DNA of 37,925 nt from DALYDD01 sp031973395 (GCA_031973395.1 DALYDD010000011.1:1-37925), one strand, 5' to 3'; shown: positions 1 through 7,977, numbered from the stretch's first letter. Notes: generated from the sequence alone by a model not told the origin. Translations and numbers: made by a program.

Positions 1-1
1 C

Positions 2-1057
2 GATGGTGCGGGTTATCTTTCTATCCTTATGAATAACGGAAATGGAACATTCGCAACTAAAGTTGACTATGCAGCTAATGCGAACGGTGCAGGATACAAC
101 AGAGGCGTGGCAGTTGCAGACGTAAATGGCGATACCTTTGCCGATGTTCTTCTTGCGACCCAAAGCTCTTTTTCCGTCTTTATAAATAACGGTAATGGCA
201 CATTTGCGGGCGAGGTTGGATATTCCAACCAATTCACTAATGAAGACGTGCTTGCTGTCGACATCGATGGAGATGGCGATAAAGATGCAGTAGTCACATC
301 AAGCAGTGGATCAGCGGTAGGGGCAAAAATATATACGAACAGTGGCAGTGGCACGTTTTCTGGGGGTTCGGTTGTGATGCCTCTTGGCGGCACAAGCCCA
401 CAGATGACAAGTGCGGGGGATCTTGATAGTGATGGGTATACTGATTTGGCTATGGTGGCTGAAGCCGCTAATCAAATCTATGTGTCCATCAACGCCACTG
501 GTACCCAATGGAACATCGATCCCCAAGGAACTCGAAATCTTGAATACTTGGATATTCAGGGTATTAAGAATGTTAATGCCGCACCTTTGGTTACAGAGGG
601 GTTGAATATTGTAAATTCTGGAAATAATGCCGGGCTCTTGGTGCCGAGCCCTACGGTAACTTCGGTATCAGCGGTCTTGCCATCGATCAACCCTGGTGGA
701 TATTCGATACGTGGAGTGTCTCCACAACTGCAGCCAACCATCAATCCATTGGTACGGAACGTCATTCCGTCGATTACCCCACTTTTTGTCCGAGTTATGC
801 AACCAAACATGAACGGAAGCAATGTGAAATCACTTCAACAGTTTTTAAACGGCCAAGGTTTTGATGTTGCAAGACAAGGACCGGGCTCAAGAGGAAACGA
901 GACTACTTTGTATGGCCCGGCGACAAAGGCGGCTGTCGGAAAGTTTCAACTAAAATATAATATTGTTAAATCACCCAAAGATCCAGGGTATGGCGTAATG
1001 GGGCCTAAAACCATGGCCAAGATAAACGACCTCGCAAAAACTTTAAAAACACGCTAG
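2..1057 (+). CDS. FG-GAP/VCBS-repeat surface protein with C-terminal peptidoglycan-binding domain (5' partial)
   Basis: The reading frame is open from base 2, so the true N-terminus lies outside the window. The visible part has calcium-binding FG-GAP/VCBS-type repeats with Asp-rich loops (DVNGDTFAD, DIDGDGDKDA, DLDSDGYTDLA) and recurring INNGNGTF motifs, as in beta-propeller surface proteins. A Pro/Ser-rich linker follows (about codons 200-265). The C-terminus is a PG_binding_1-like domain: NVKSLQQFLNGQGF, then YGPATKAAVGKFQ and GVMGPKTMAKIN. By family knowledge the propeller displays a ligand-binding surface and the C-terminal domain binds peptidoglycan. I infer a secreted, wall-attached protein; its signal peptide would be upstream of the window. 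ychF starts nine bases downstream. The ligand cannot be read from the sequence. Confidence 0.85.
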   Translation, partial: DGAGYLSILMNNGNGTFATKVDYAANANGAGYNRGVAVADVNGDTFADVLLATQSSFSVFINNGNGTFAGEVGYSNQFTNEDVLAVDIDGDGDKDAVVTSSSGSAVGAKIYTNSGSGTFSGGSVVMPLGGTSPQMTSAGDLDSDGYTDLAMVAEAANQIYVSINATGTQWNIDPQGTRNLEYLDIQGIKNVNAAPLVTEGLNIVNSGNNAGLLVPSPTVTSVSAVLPSINPGGYSIRGVSPQLQPTINPLVRNVIPSITPLFVRVMQPNMNGSNVKSLQQFLNGQGFDVARQGPGSRGNETTLYGPATKAAVGKFQLKYNIVKSPKDPGYGVMGPKTMAKINDLAKTLKTR

Positions 1058-1066
1058 TATCTAAGT

Positions 1067-2185
1067 ATGAAACTCGCAATCGGCATCGTCGGCCTCCCAA
1101 ATGTTGGCAAATCGACTCTATTTAACGCTTTAACCAAAAAGTCTGTACCCGCACAGAACTATCCTTTTTGTACTATAGATCCCTCTGTTGGAATTGTAGA
1201 AGTACCGGACGACCGGCTATATAAACTTGCAGATTTTTCTCAAACTAAGAAAACTATCCCGGCCGCAATCGAATTCGTGGATATTGCAGGTCTTGTAAAG
1301 GGTGCTTCGGAGGGCGAAGGTCTCGGAAACCAGTTCCTGACCAATATCCGCGAAACAGACGCCATCGCAGAAGTCGTACGTATTTTTGAAGATCAAAACA
1401 TTATCCATGTTGATGGAAAAGTTGATCCGGTGAGCGATATCGAAGTAATCAACTTCGAACTCATCCTTGCAGATATGCAAACGGTGACAAAGCGTCTCGG
1501 AAATATTGAAAGAGATGCAAAGCGAGGTGATAAAACGGCCGTCGCAGAAAAAAATGCTTTGACAAAGATTAATTCTGTGCTTGAAGCGGGCAGATTGGCA
1601 CGCAAAGCTCTCATAGAATTGACTGAGGATGAATTGGCGGCGGTCAAAACCTTGAATCTTCTCACATTCAAGCCAATCCTCTATGTTTTGAATAAGAAAG
1701 CTGGAGGAAAAAACATTGATGAACCACTAGCAGATGGCTCGATAGATCCTCGCTTCACTGCATTACTTGAATATTTTAAAAAAGAAGGGGATCAGTATGT
1801 AGTCGTCGATGCCGGAGTCGAACATGAGCTCAAGGATTTGGCGGGAGACGAAAAGGAAATGTTCCGAACCGAACTCGGTGCAAAAGACGACGGAATCAAT
1901 AGTTTGATTAAAGCAGGGTATAAGCTTTTGGACTTAGAAACATATTTTACAACTGGTGAAATCGAAACTCGTGCTTGGACAATAGCACGTGGATCAACTG
2001 CTCCCGTAGCCGGGATGGCCATTCATACAGATTTCAAAGAAAAGTTTATTCGAGCTGAAATTATTTTTTGGAAAGACTTGATTGAAGCAGGTTCATACGG
2101 CAGTGCCCGTGAAAAAGGTTTGGTACGGACCGAGGGCAAAGAATATGTGGTGAAAGATGGGGATGTGATAGAATTTAAAATATAA
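1067..2185 (+). CDS. ychF: Obg-family GTPase/ATPase YchF
   Basis: A 372-residue protein, close to the usual YchF length (about 363). It begins with the P-loop GLPNVGKSTLFNALT, then DIAGLVKGASEGEGLGNQFL (switch II/G3) and the YchF-specific stretch HVDGKVDPVSDIE. The C-terminus has the TGS-domain pattern GEIETRAWTIARGSTAP followed by the conserved ...YVVKDGDVIEFKI end. The G4 region reads LYVLNKKAGG; YchF proteins depart from NKxD here and prefer ATP, which fits. The family binds ribosomes and is linked to translation and stress responses. A possible -10 (TAGTAT, 1055-1060) overlaps the stop of the preceding gene and lies six bases before the ATG, so a near-leaderless start is plausible. The next gene starts three bases after the stop, suggesting co-transcription. 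Confidence 0.95.
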   Translation: MKLAIGIVGLPNVGKSTLFNALTKKSVPAQNYPFCTIDPSVGIVEVPDDRLYKLADFSQTKKTIPAAIEFVDIAGLVKGASEGEGLGNQFLTNIRETDAIAEVVRIFEDQNIIHVDGKVDPVSDIEVINFELILADMQTVTKRLGNIERDAKRGDKTAVAEKNALTKINSVLEAGRLARKALIELTEDELAAVKTLNLLTFKPILYVLNKKAGGKNIDEPLADGSIDPRFTALLEYFKKEGDQYVVVDAGVEHELKDLAGDEKEMFRTELGAKDDGINSLIKAGYKLLDLETYFTTGEIETRAWTIARGSTAPVAGMAIHTDFKEKFIRAEIIFWKDLIEAGSYGSAREKGLVRTEGKEYVVKDGDVIEFKI

Positions 2186-2188
2186 ATT

Positions 2189-3472
2189 ATGAGTGAAGCC
2201 TTTAGGCAAGATTTTGTTTCCGCACCAGAAACTCCACCGGAAGAAAAGTTTGAAGCAGTCAAAGAACCTGTGAGTCAGGAAGAAAAACTTCATGAAATCT
2301 TGAGTCATACTCAAGGTCTGTATCCTGGTATTAAAACTGATTATCCAGGACTACTCAGAAAAAGAATAGAAAAAATAAGTGCTCTGCCAAGTCCTCGGGA
2401 TTTGGAGCAAGCAGCTTCGCCTTTAAACAATATTGTCACCTCAGACACCGGACTTGTACCAAAGCTTCATGCGGTTGTGGAAAATAAGCGACTTGCCAAA
2501 GTTGAAGCATTGGGGAAAGTTAAAACTCCAGAAAATGTTAGTAAGTTCATCGATGATGTGTGTGACTTATTTCCTCGGTTCTTGGCTTCAAAAGGATTAA
2601 AGACTTTTAAACGATTTGGTCAGGAACAAGTTTGCTTTGTTGATATCTCTCAAGGGAAAGATGAGGATACCCAACTACTGGGCGATTCAGACAATGGCAC
2701 CAGGTTTTGTCCTGCGCTCATGCTACCTATAAAGCAAAAAATATTTGCAGTTCATACACTTTTTGAAGACCCCCTCGAATTAATGCATACAATAGTACAT
2801 GAGTTGACTCATGTTTTCGGTTATATGTCGGATACAGCTCATTATGCCTACTATACAAACGCAAGTGGTCTGACAGCGAGCGTGGCGCTGAGACGAAGAC
2901 GTGTGGGTCTTGCGGCAGGTATTTCGTCAGAGAAAAATGAGTTCGGTGTTCCTGAAGATCTTGGATATGCCGTGAGCTCTCTAAACGAGGCGATGACTGA
3001 AAGATTTACCAATGAATTCATTGCTGAATATCACGACCTTTTCCCTTATTTTATTGATGGAATAAAGAAGGTTACTCCCAAGATTATGGTCGAGCTAGAA
3101 AAAAAACAGAAGGAAGAAGGGTTGCCGGCCCGACTAAAGCTTGTGCCGTACGATGTGGAAATTGGATCCCCAGATGCGAATTGGATAGGTGTAAAGAACT
3201 ATGCCTCTGCGTTGTATGCTCAATACTTTGCTGATTTTGTTCAGTTTGTTGAGAGTACAGCAAGGGTAAATGCCAAAAATCCCAATAAGGTGGCCGGTGA
3301 AATTGAAAAATACCTAGATGATGCTTATTTAAACGGAGCTTATTTGCCGCTATTTAGATATCTCAAACAATTAGGTGTTCATCCGAAAGATATCATCGGT
3401 TGGGATTTAAGATATAAAAAAGCAGCCCCCGCTCTAGATCCCGAGGCAAAAACTCCTCAGGCTATGGTATAA
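2189..3472 (+). CDS. putative zinc metallopeptidase (HExxH plus downstream NExxxE)
   Basis: I do not recognise a named family. The 427-residue protein contains HELTH at residues 204-208 in a hydrophobic context (IVHELTHVFGYM), the signature of zincin peptidases. About 60 residues further on comes NEAMTERFTNE (266-276), whose Glu could be the third zinc ligand of a gluzincin. There is no signal peptide or clear membrane segment, so a cytoplasmic enzyme is likely. The N-terminus is acidic and Pro-rich, and the C-terminus ends in a Pro/Ala-rich tail. It follows ychF by three bases and is probably in its transcript. The promoter of the leuS leader overlaps its last codons. Substrate unknown; a non-peptidase zincin fold remains possible. 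Confidence 0.6.
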   Translation: MSEAFRQDFVSAPETPPEEKFEAVKEPVSQEEKLHEILSHTQGLYPGIKTDYPGLLRKRIEKISALPSPRDLEQAASPLNNIVTSDTGLVPKLHAVVENKRLAKVEALGKVKTPENVSKFIDDVCDLFPRFLASKGLKTFKRFGQEQVCFVDISQGKDEDTQLLGDSDNGTRFCPALMLPIKQKIFAVHTLFEDPLELMHTIVHELTHVFGYMSDTAHYAYYTNASGLTASVALRRRRVGLAAGISSEKNEFGVPEDLGYAVSSLNEAMTERFTNEFIAEYHDLFPYFIDGIKKVTPKIMVELEKKQKEEGLPARLKLVPYDVEIGSPDANWIGVKNYASALYAQYFADFVQFVESTARVNAKNPNKVAGEIEKYLDDAYLNGAYLPLFRYLKQLGVHPKDIIGWDLRYKKAAPALDPEAKTPQAMV

Positions 3473-3473
3473 T
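3465..3473 (+). promoter_or_regulatory. extended -10 promoter for the leuS leader
   Basis: TGGTATAAT (TG at 3465-3466, perfect TATAAT at 3468-3473) overlaps the stop codon of the metallopeptidase gene. No convincing -35 is visible, which is common with extended -10 promoters. The expected start point (about 3480) lies within a few bases of the ATG at 3483. Confidence 0.65.
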
Positions 3474-3482
3474 CCTTTCCAT

Positions 3483-3563
3483 ATGAAAATATCAAGTACT
3501 CAAAACCTATTCGCATCTATCTCCCTGTGTAGCAAGCTGAGACTGGTTCTCGTACTGCGATAA
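3483..3563 (+). CDS. leucine-rich leader peptide upstream of leuS (26 codons)
   Basis: A short ORF begins with ATG at 3483, about nine bases after a perfect extended -10, and stops with TAA at 3561-3563. Translation reads MKISSTQNLF, then ASISLCSKLRLVLVLR. Six of 26 residues are Leu, four of them in the last eight (codons CTG, CTG, CTC, CTG). The final three codons are the 5' arm of a 9-bp stem that continues past the stop. A short Leu-rich ORF overlapping a hairpin directly before a leucyl-tRNA synthetase gene fits classical leader-peptide attenuation: scarce Leu-tRNA would stall the ribosome on the Leu cluster and change the RNA fold. The sequence shows the ORF, promoter and stem; the regulatory role is inferred. 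The ORF could be chance, since it is short. Confidence 0.55.
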   Translation: MKISSTQNLFASISLCSKLRLVLVLR

Positions 3564-3597
3564 TTTTCCGTAATCTATCGACCTCGCAGTACCTCAG
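3537..3597 (+). promoter_or_regulatory. leader hairpin overlapping the Leu-rich ORF and its stop
   Basis: GTACTGCGA (3552-3560) pairs perfectly with TCGCAGTAC (3584-3592). An outer CTGAG (3537-3541) pairs with CTCAG (3593-3597), leaving a 10-base bulge on the 5' side. The 5' arm contains the last codons of the leader ORF and the loop contains its stop. No U-run follows, so it is not a simple intrinsic terminator. A paused polymerase, Rho or an effect on leuS translation 50 bases later are all possible. I could not identify a mutually exclusive alternative stem by eye. Confidence 0.6.
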
Positions 3598-3646
3598 TTG
3601 TATTTGTCCTAACTTTAGTTATTATTGAAAAAAACCCAAAATCTTT

Positions 3647-6600
3647 ATGAAAAAGAAGAATCGGCCCAAAAAAGCTGTAGTTAAAAAGACCATTAAGCGC
3701 ATTGTGAAGAAGGCCAAGAAGCCTGTCCGGAAGCCAAAAATTAGCCCCAGGAAGGCCAAAAATAAGCCCGTGAAGGCAGGTGCGATGCAAGCTCCGGAAG
3801 TATACGACCATGGCAAGATAGAGAAAAAGTGGCAGAAAGCTTGGCAAAAAAGCGGCATTTATAAGACACCAGATAAGGCCGATAAAAAACCAAAATCATA
3901 TGTCCTCGATATGTTTCCGTACCCATCGGGTACTGGCCTCCACGTAGGTCATCCAAAGGGTTATATCGCCACAGATATCTATTCTCGTTTCAAAAAAATG
4001 ACAGGGCACAATGTCCTACATCCAATGGGCTGGGACGCTTTTGGTTTGCCCGCAGAGGAATTTGCCCTTAAAAATAAAATTCATCCCAGTATTGCTGTAA
4101 AAAAGAATGTTCAGCGATACAAAGAGCAGCTTTCAATCCTTGGTTTCAACTATGATTGGTCACGCGAAGTAAATACAACTGATCCTGAATACTATAAATG
4201 GACACAGTGGGCTTTTTTGCAAATGCACAAAAAAGGTTTGACGTATGAAAGTCACGAGCCGATCAACTGGTGCCCTTCTTGCAAAACAGGCCTGGCAAAT
4301 GAAGACTTGGAGAATGGTAAATGTGAGCGCTGTGGCTCTACAATCGAAAAGAAGCCTATCCGACAATGGATTATCAAAATCACAGATTATGCGGATCGTT
4401 TGCTCAAGGATTTGGATGCTGTCGACTATGACATGTCAGAATTAGTGGATAAAGTTAACCCGCATCGACCTGGGGCACCTCTTGTTGAACGGCACGTTGC
4501 GCATGCCATTGTCTTTGACCCAAAGACAAACAGATATTTGATTATTCGAAATAAAAAACATAATTGGGATACCACAATTATTGGCGGAATCGAAGAAGGG
4601 GAAACAGCTCTGGAGACAGCTATACGCGAGGTTAAAGAAGAGACCGGATATGTCGACATTGAATACAAGCGTACTTTGGGCGGCCTTACCAAGGCGTCAT
4701 ACTATACAAAACATAAGGGTGAAAACCGCATCGCTTATGCTACAGCTATATATTTTGAATTAAAAAGTGATAAGCGTGTACCTATCGCCGAAGGTGAAGA
4801 TGACGCAAATGAACCGCTTTGGATTTCTCCTGAAGATTTCGTCGTAGGAAAAATGGTTAACTCAGAAATGCCTATTTGGCTCGAGCGGCTCAAAGATCCG
4901 GAAAAAGGCTGGCCGAAACCACTCCTTGATTGGCCTGAAGCTATCAAAGAGCAGCAGAAAAACTGGATCGGCCGTAGTGAGGGTGTCAATTTGCTTTGCA
5001 CCATCAAAGATATTAATTTGCCGGTCGAGTTATATGACTCGATCCCGCAGACATGCTTTGCACAAACGTTCGCGGTAATTGCTGCAGACCATCCACTTCT
5101 TCCGCAAATCGTTAAGGGTATAAAAAATGAAAAAGAAATCCTCGCTTTTGCCAAAAAGATTGTAGACAAGAAAAACAAAAATGGTTTGGAGTACAAAGAC
5201 ACGATGGATGGGATTTTTACGGGTCGCACGATTCATTATCCTGTTGGACAGCGTGAACTACCGCTTTGGATTGCTTCTTTTGCCGTTTCTGATTATGGAA
5301 CAGGAATCGTAGGTTGTTCCGCCCATGATGAACGCGACTTTGCATTTGCTAAAAAATATAATATTCCACTCAAAACAGTCTTGTATCCTGCAAATGATCC
5401 AGAATTAAAAAGGAAAGTTAAAAGCCTCGAAGTTTTTTATCGAGAACCAGATGGTATCCTCGAGGAACCGAGCCAATTTAAAGGCAGAAAATGGTATGAG
5501 GTCAGAAAAGACATCATTGAATATTTGGTATCAAGCGGTTTGGCAAAGCGACAGGTCAATTATAGGCTTCGTGATTGGGTCTTCTCTCGTCAGCGATATT
5601 GGGGTGAACCGATTCCTCTCATTCATTGTCCGAAATGTGGGGTTGTTCCAGTACCAGAAAAAGAATTACCGCTCAAACTACCAAATGTGAAATCCTATGA
5701 ACCAACAGGAACAGGCGAGTCGCCTTTGGCGGCCATTGATAAGTGGGTAAATGTGAAATGTCCTACATGTAAGTCACCGGCAAAAAGAGAAACTAATACC
5801 ATGCCGCAATGGGCTGGTTCGTCTTGGTACTATCTTCGATACATGGATCCAAAAAACAAGAAGCAATTAGTTGATCCAAAGAGAGAAAAGTATTGGTCAC
5901 CAGTAGATTTCTATGTTGGGGGCGCAGAGCACGCTACACGACACCTTATATATGCACGGTTCTGGCATAAATTCTTATATGATATTGGTGTCGTCGCTAG
6001 CCAGGAACCTTTTACCAAGCTTAAAAATGTAGGACTCATCGCAGGTCCTGATGGCCGAAAGATGAGTAAGCGATTTGGAAACGTCGTGAACCCAGATGAT
6101 ATCGTCAAGCTTTACGGTGCTGATACATTGCGAGTCTACGAGATGTTTATGGGTCCTTTTGAATCTGGAATTGCCTGGAGTACAGACAATATGATCGGTT
6201 CACGCCGGTTTATTGAACGTGTATGGAGATTGAGCTCAAGAGTGACAAGTGACAAGTCATTTACTGACAAAAAAGAGGTGACAACCACTCTTCACAAAAC
6301 AATTAAGAAGGTAACCGAGGACATCAACGCTTTTTCACTGAATACGGCTGTATCATCGATGATGATTCTGCTTAACGCTTTAGAAAAAGAAGAAAAAGTG
6401 AAGAGGGAGACATATCAGACTTTGCTTTTATTGTTGGCCCCTTTTGCTCCACATGTCACTGATGAATTGTGGTCGATCATGAAATTTGGCACCAAAAGCA
6501 TCTATCTTTCATCTTGGCCTAAATTTGATCCGGCTTTAATTCATGATGAAGAAGTTAATATTGCTGTTCAAATCAATGGTAAAGTGAGAGGCAGTTTCCG

Positions 6601-6751
6601 GACAGGCGCAGAACAGGCGAGAGATGAGGTTTTTATCAAAAAAACAGCTCTCGATTTGCCCGAAATTAAGAGCCGGGTTGGGGATAAGTTGCCCGATCGA
6701 GTCATTTTCGTCCCAGGAAAGATCATCAACCTACTATTTAAGGCCTTATAA
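3647..6751 (+). CDS. leuS: leucyl-tRNA synthetase with an inserted Nudix domain
   Basis: Charges tRNA-Leu with leucine in the cytoplasm. The 1034-residue protein is longer than the usual bacterial 820-880. It has a Lys/Arg-rich N-terminal extension (about 1-48), the class I HVGH motif (99-102), a Cys4 zinc ribbon (C209, C212, C226, C229), the CP1 editing domain, a second CxxC pair region, KMSKR (805-809), and the anticodon-binding and C-terminal domains. Between DRLLKDLDAVDY (about 251) and LDWPEAIKEQQKNWIGRSEG (about 427), where ordinary LeuRS runs directly on, sits a Nudix hydrolase domain of roughly 165 residues with a complete Nudix box (GGIEEGE at 313-319, then REVKEETGY at 327-335). In the editing pocket the usual TTRPDT is DSIPQT, while the conserved Asp of HDERD (D564) is kept. 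The gene follows its own leader and promoter. The extra domain accounts for most of the added length. Confidence 0.97.
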   Translation: MKKKNRPKKAVVKKTIKRIVKKAKKPVRKPKISPRKAKNKPVKAGAMQAPEVYDHGKIEKKWQKAWQKSGIYKTPDKADKKPKSYVLDMFPYPSGTGLHVGHPKGYIATDIYSRFKKMTGHNVLHPMGWDAFGLPAEEFALKNKIHPSIAVKKNVQRYKEQLSILGFNYDWSREVNTTDPEYYKWTQWAFLQMHKKGLTYESHEPINWCPSCKTGLANEDLENGKCERCGSTIEKKPIRQWIIKITDYADRLLKDLDAVDYDMSELVDKVNPHRPGAPLVERHVAHAIVFDPKTNRYLIIRNKKHNWDTTIIGGIEEGETALETAIREVKEETGYVDIEYKRTLGGLTKASYYTKHKGENRIAYATAIYFELKSDKRVPIAEGEDDANEPLWISPEDFVVGKMVNSEMPIWLERLKDPEKGWPKPLLDWPEAIKEQQKNWIGRSEGVNLLCTIKDINLPVELYDSIPQTCFAQTFAVIAADHPLLPQIVKGIKNEKEILAFAKKIVDKKNKNGLEYKDTMDGIFTGRTIHYPVGQRELPLWIASFAVSDYGTGIVGCSAHDERDFAFAKKYNIPLKTVLYPANDPELKRKVKSLEVFYREPDGILEEPSQFKGRKWYEVRKDIIEYLVSSGLAKRQVNYRLRDWVFSRQRYWGEPIPLIHCPKCGVVPVPEKELPLKLPNVKSYEPTGTGESPLAAIDKWVNVKCPTCKSPAKRETNTMPQWAGSSWYYLRYMDPKNKKQLVDPKREKYWSPVDFYVGGAEHATRHLIYARFWHKFLYDIGVVASQEPFTKLKNVGLIAGPDGRKMSKRFGNVVNPDDIVKLYGADTLRVYEMFMGPFESGIAWSTDNMIGSRRFIERVWRLSSRVTSDKSFTDKKEVTTTLHKTIKKVTEDINAFSLNTAVSSMMILLNALEKEEKVKRETYQTLLLLLAPFAPHVTDELWSIMKFGTKSIYLSSWPKFDPALIHDEEVNIAVQINGKVRGSFRTGAEQARDEVFIKKTALDLPEIKSRVGDKLPDRVIFVPGKIINLLFKAL

Positions 6752-6781
6752 TCACAGAAAGTTACATATAAGCCCTACTAG

Positions 6782-6810
6782 TTGACCTTTTGTCAAAAAC
6801 ATGCTACAAA
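6782..6810 (+). promoter_or_regulatory. strong promoter for the sigma-region-4/HARE-like gene
   Basis: TTGACC (6782-6787) is followed after 17 bases by TACAAA (6805-6810), which is preceded by TGC (extended -10). The ATG at 6827 lies 16 bases downstream. This site also shows that a TTG start at 6782 cannot be the real one. Confidence 0.7.
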
Positions 6811-6826
6811 TAAAGTATTAAACCCA

Positions 6827-7873
6827 ATGCCACACACGCCGCTCACATTTAAGCCTAAAAATATAACTAAAAAGCTCTTGGGGGCATTGCCCGAAAGAGC
6901 GCGTATTGTACTCTCTAAGCGATACGGCCTTGACAAAGAAGGTGAAAAAATGACCCTCGAGGGGATTGGAGAACAGTACAATATTACACGTGAACGTGTT
7001 CGACAGATCGAACATGCGGCTATTCAAAATGTCCGAAAATCACCCGCCTTCAAACAAGAAAAAGCTGTGTTTACAGAACTCTCTGCAGCTATTCATGATC
7101 TAGGGGGTATGGTTGGAGAAGATGACCTTTTGCAGACTTTGTCGAAGGATGCTCTCACTCGGAATCATATTCACTTCCTCCTTACTCTTGGAGAAGAATT
7201 CAAAAAGGAAAAAGAAGATGATGAATTCAAGCACCGATGGCATATCGATGCAGGTCTTTCAAAAAAGATTCATGACGCACTTCGCAAGCTCTATAAATCA
7301 ATTGATGACAATGATTTGATTCCAGAATCAGAAATGATCAATAATTTCCTTGAACATTTGCAGGATGTAAACGAAAAATATCGAAACGAAGAGGTTGCTC
7401 GACGTTGGTTGAATATTTCAAAACATATTGCCAAGAATCCACTTGGTGAATGGGGCAAAACCGCTTCTCCAAATATCTCTACAAAGGGTATTCGAGACTA
7501 TGCATTCCTCGCTATGCGAAAGCATGGTTCTCCAATTCACTTCCGTGATATTGCTAAGCAGATTGAAACTCTTTTCAAAAAGAAAGCCCATGTCGCAACT
7601 ACACATAATGAACTCATCAAAGACAAGCGATTCGTACTGGTTGGCCGTGGACTCTACGCGCTTGCAGAATGGGGTTATATCAATGGTGTAGTAAAAGACG
7701 TCATCAGAGCCGTTTTGGAAAAGAGTGGTGCTCTCACAAAAGAAGAGATCATCCAGAAGGTACTCAAGGAGCGATACGTAAAAGAAAACACTATACTCGT
7801 CAATCTTCAGAGCAGTAAACATTTCAAAAAGGATAAGGAGGGAAGATATCACCTCGCCGAGACAAGCAAATAA
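6827..7873 (+). CDS. sigma-70 region-4-like DNA-binding protein with HARE-HTH-like domain
   Basis: About 348 residues from the ATG at 6827, chosen because a promoter occupies the upstream in-frame TTG. Residues about 15-75 read like sigma-70 region 4: LPERARIVLSKRYGL, then MTLEGIGEQYNITRERVRQIE, a textbook region 4.2 helix-turn-helix. No region 2 is present, so it is not a full sigma factor. Around residues 221-285 lies a HARE-HTH-like segment (GSPIHFRDIAKQI, then KDKRFVLVGRGLYALAEWGY), as in the RNA polymerase delta subunit and ASXL-type domains. A final winged-helix-like segment follows (TKEEIIQKVLKERYVKENTI). By analogy it could bind RNA polymerase or promoter DNA as an accessory factor; this is inference. 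It is a single gene between a strong promoter and a terminator. I recall similar proteins in CPR genomes but know no studied function. Confidence 0.75.
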   Translation: MPHTPLTFKPKNITKKLLGALPERARIVLSKRYGLDKEGEKMTLEGIGEQYNITRERVRQIEHAAIQNVRKSPAFKQEKAVFTELSAAIHDLGGMVGEDDLLQTLSKDALTRNHIHFLLTLGEEFKKEKEDDEFKHRWHIDAGLSKKIHDALRKLYKSIDDNDLIPESEMINNFLEHLQDVNEKYRNEEVARRWLNISKHIAKNPLGEWGKTASPNISTKGIRDYAFLAMRKHGSPIHFRDIAKQIETLFKKKAHVATTHNELIKDKRFVLVGRGLYALAEWGYINGVVKDVIRAVLEKSGALTKEEIIQKVLKERYVKENTILVNLQSSKHFKKDKEGRYHLAETSK

Positions 7874-7884
7874 GATAAGCACGA

Positions 7885-7933
7885 GAGAAAAACCTTGCCC
7901 AGCTCAGAAATAGCAAAGCAGGGTTTTTCTTTT
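7885..7933 (+). terminator. intrinsic terminator after the sigma-region-4/HARE-like gene
   Basis: GAGAAAAACCTTGC (7885-7898) pairs with GCAGGGTTTTTCTT (7918-7931) with one G-T wobble and one end mismatch, followed by T residues. It lies 11 bases after the stop codon. Confidence 0.75.
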
Positions 7934-7959
7934 GAATATTGTTTTTAATGCGGTAGAAT
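7932..7959 (+). promoter_or_regulatory. promoter for the membrane-anchored protein at 7978
   Basis: TTGAAT (7932-7937) and TAGAAT (7954-7959) are separated by 16 bases. The ATG at 7978 is 18 bases after the -10. It begins immediately after the terminator of the preceding gene. Confidence 0.5.
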
Positions 7960-7977
7960 ATATGCAGCCTCAATTAT

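Noticed and set aside
3537..3646. T-box riboswitch before leuS
   Set aside because: No T-box consensus, no stem I with specifier loop, and the leader is too short; the Leu-rich ORF explains the stem better.
6782..6826. In-frame TTG start for the sigma-region-4/HARE-like protein
   Set aside because: The TTG is the first triplet of a -35 box with a 17-base spacer to an extended -10; the ATG at 6827 fits better.
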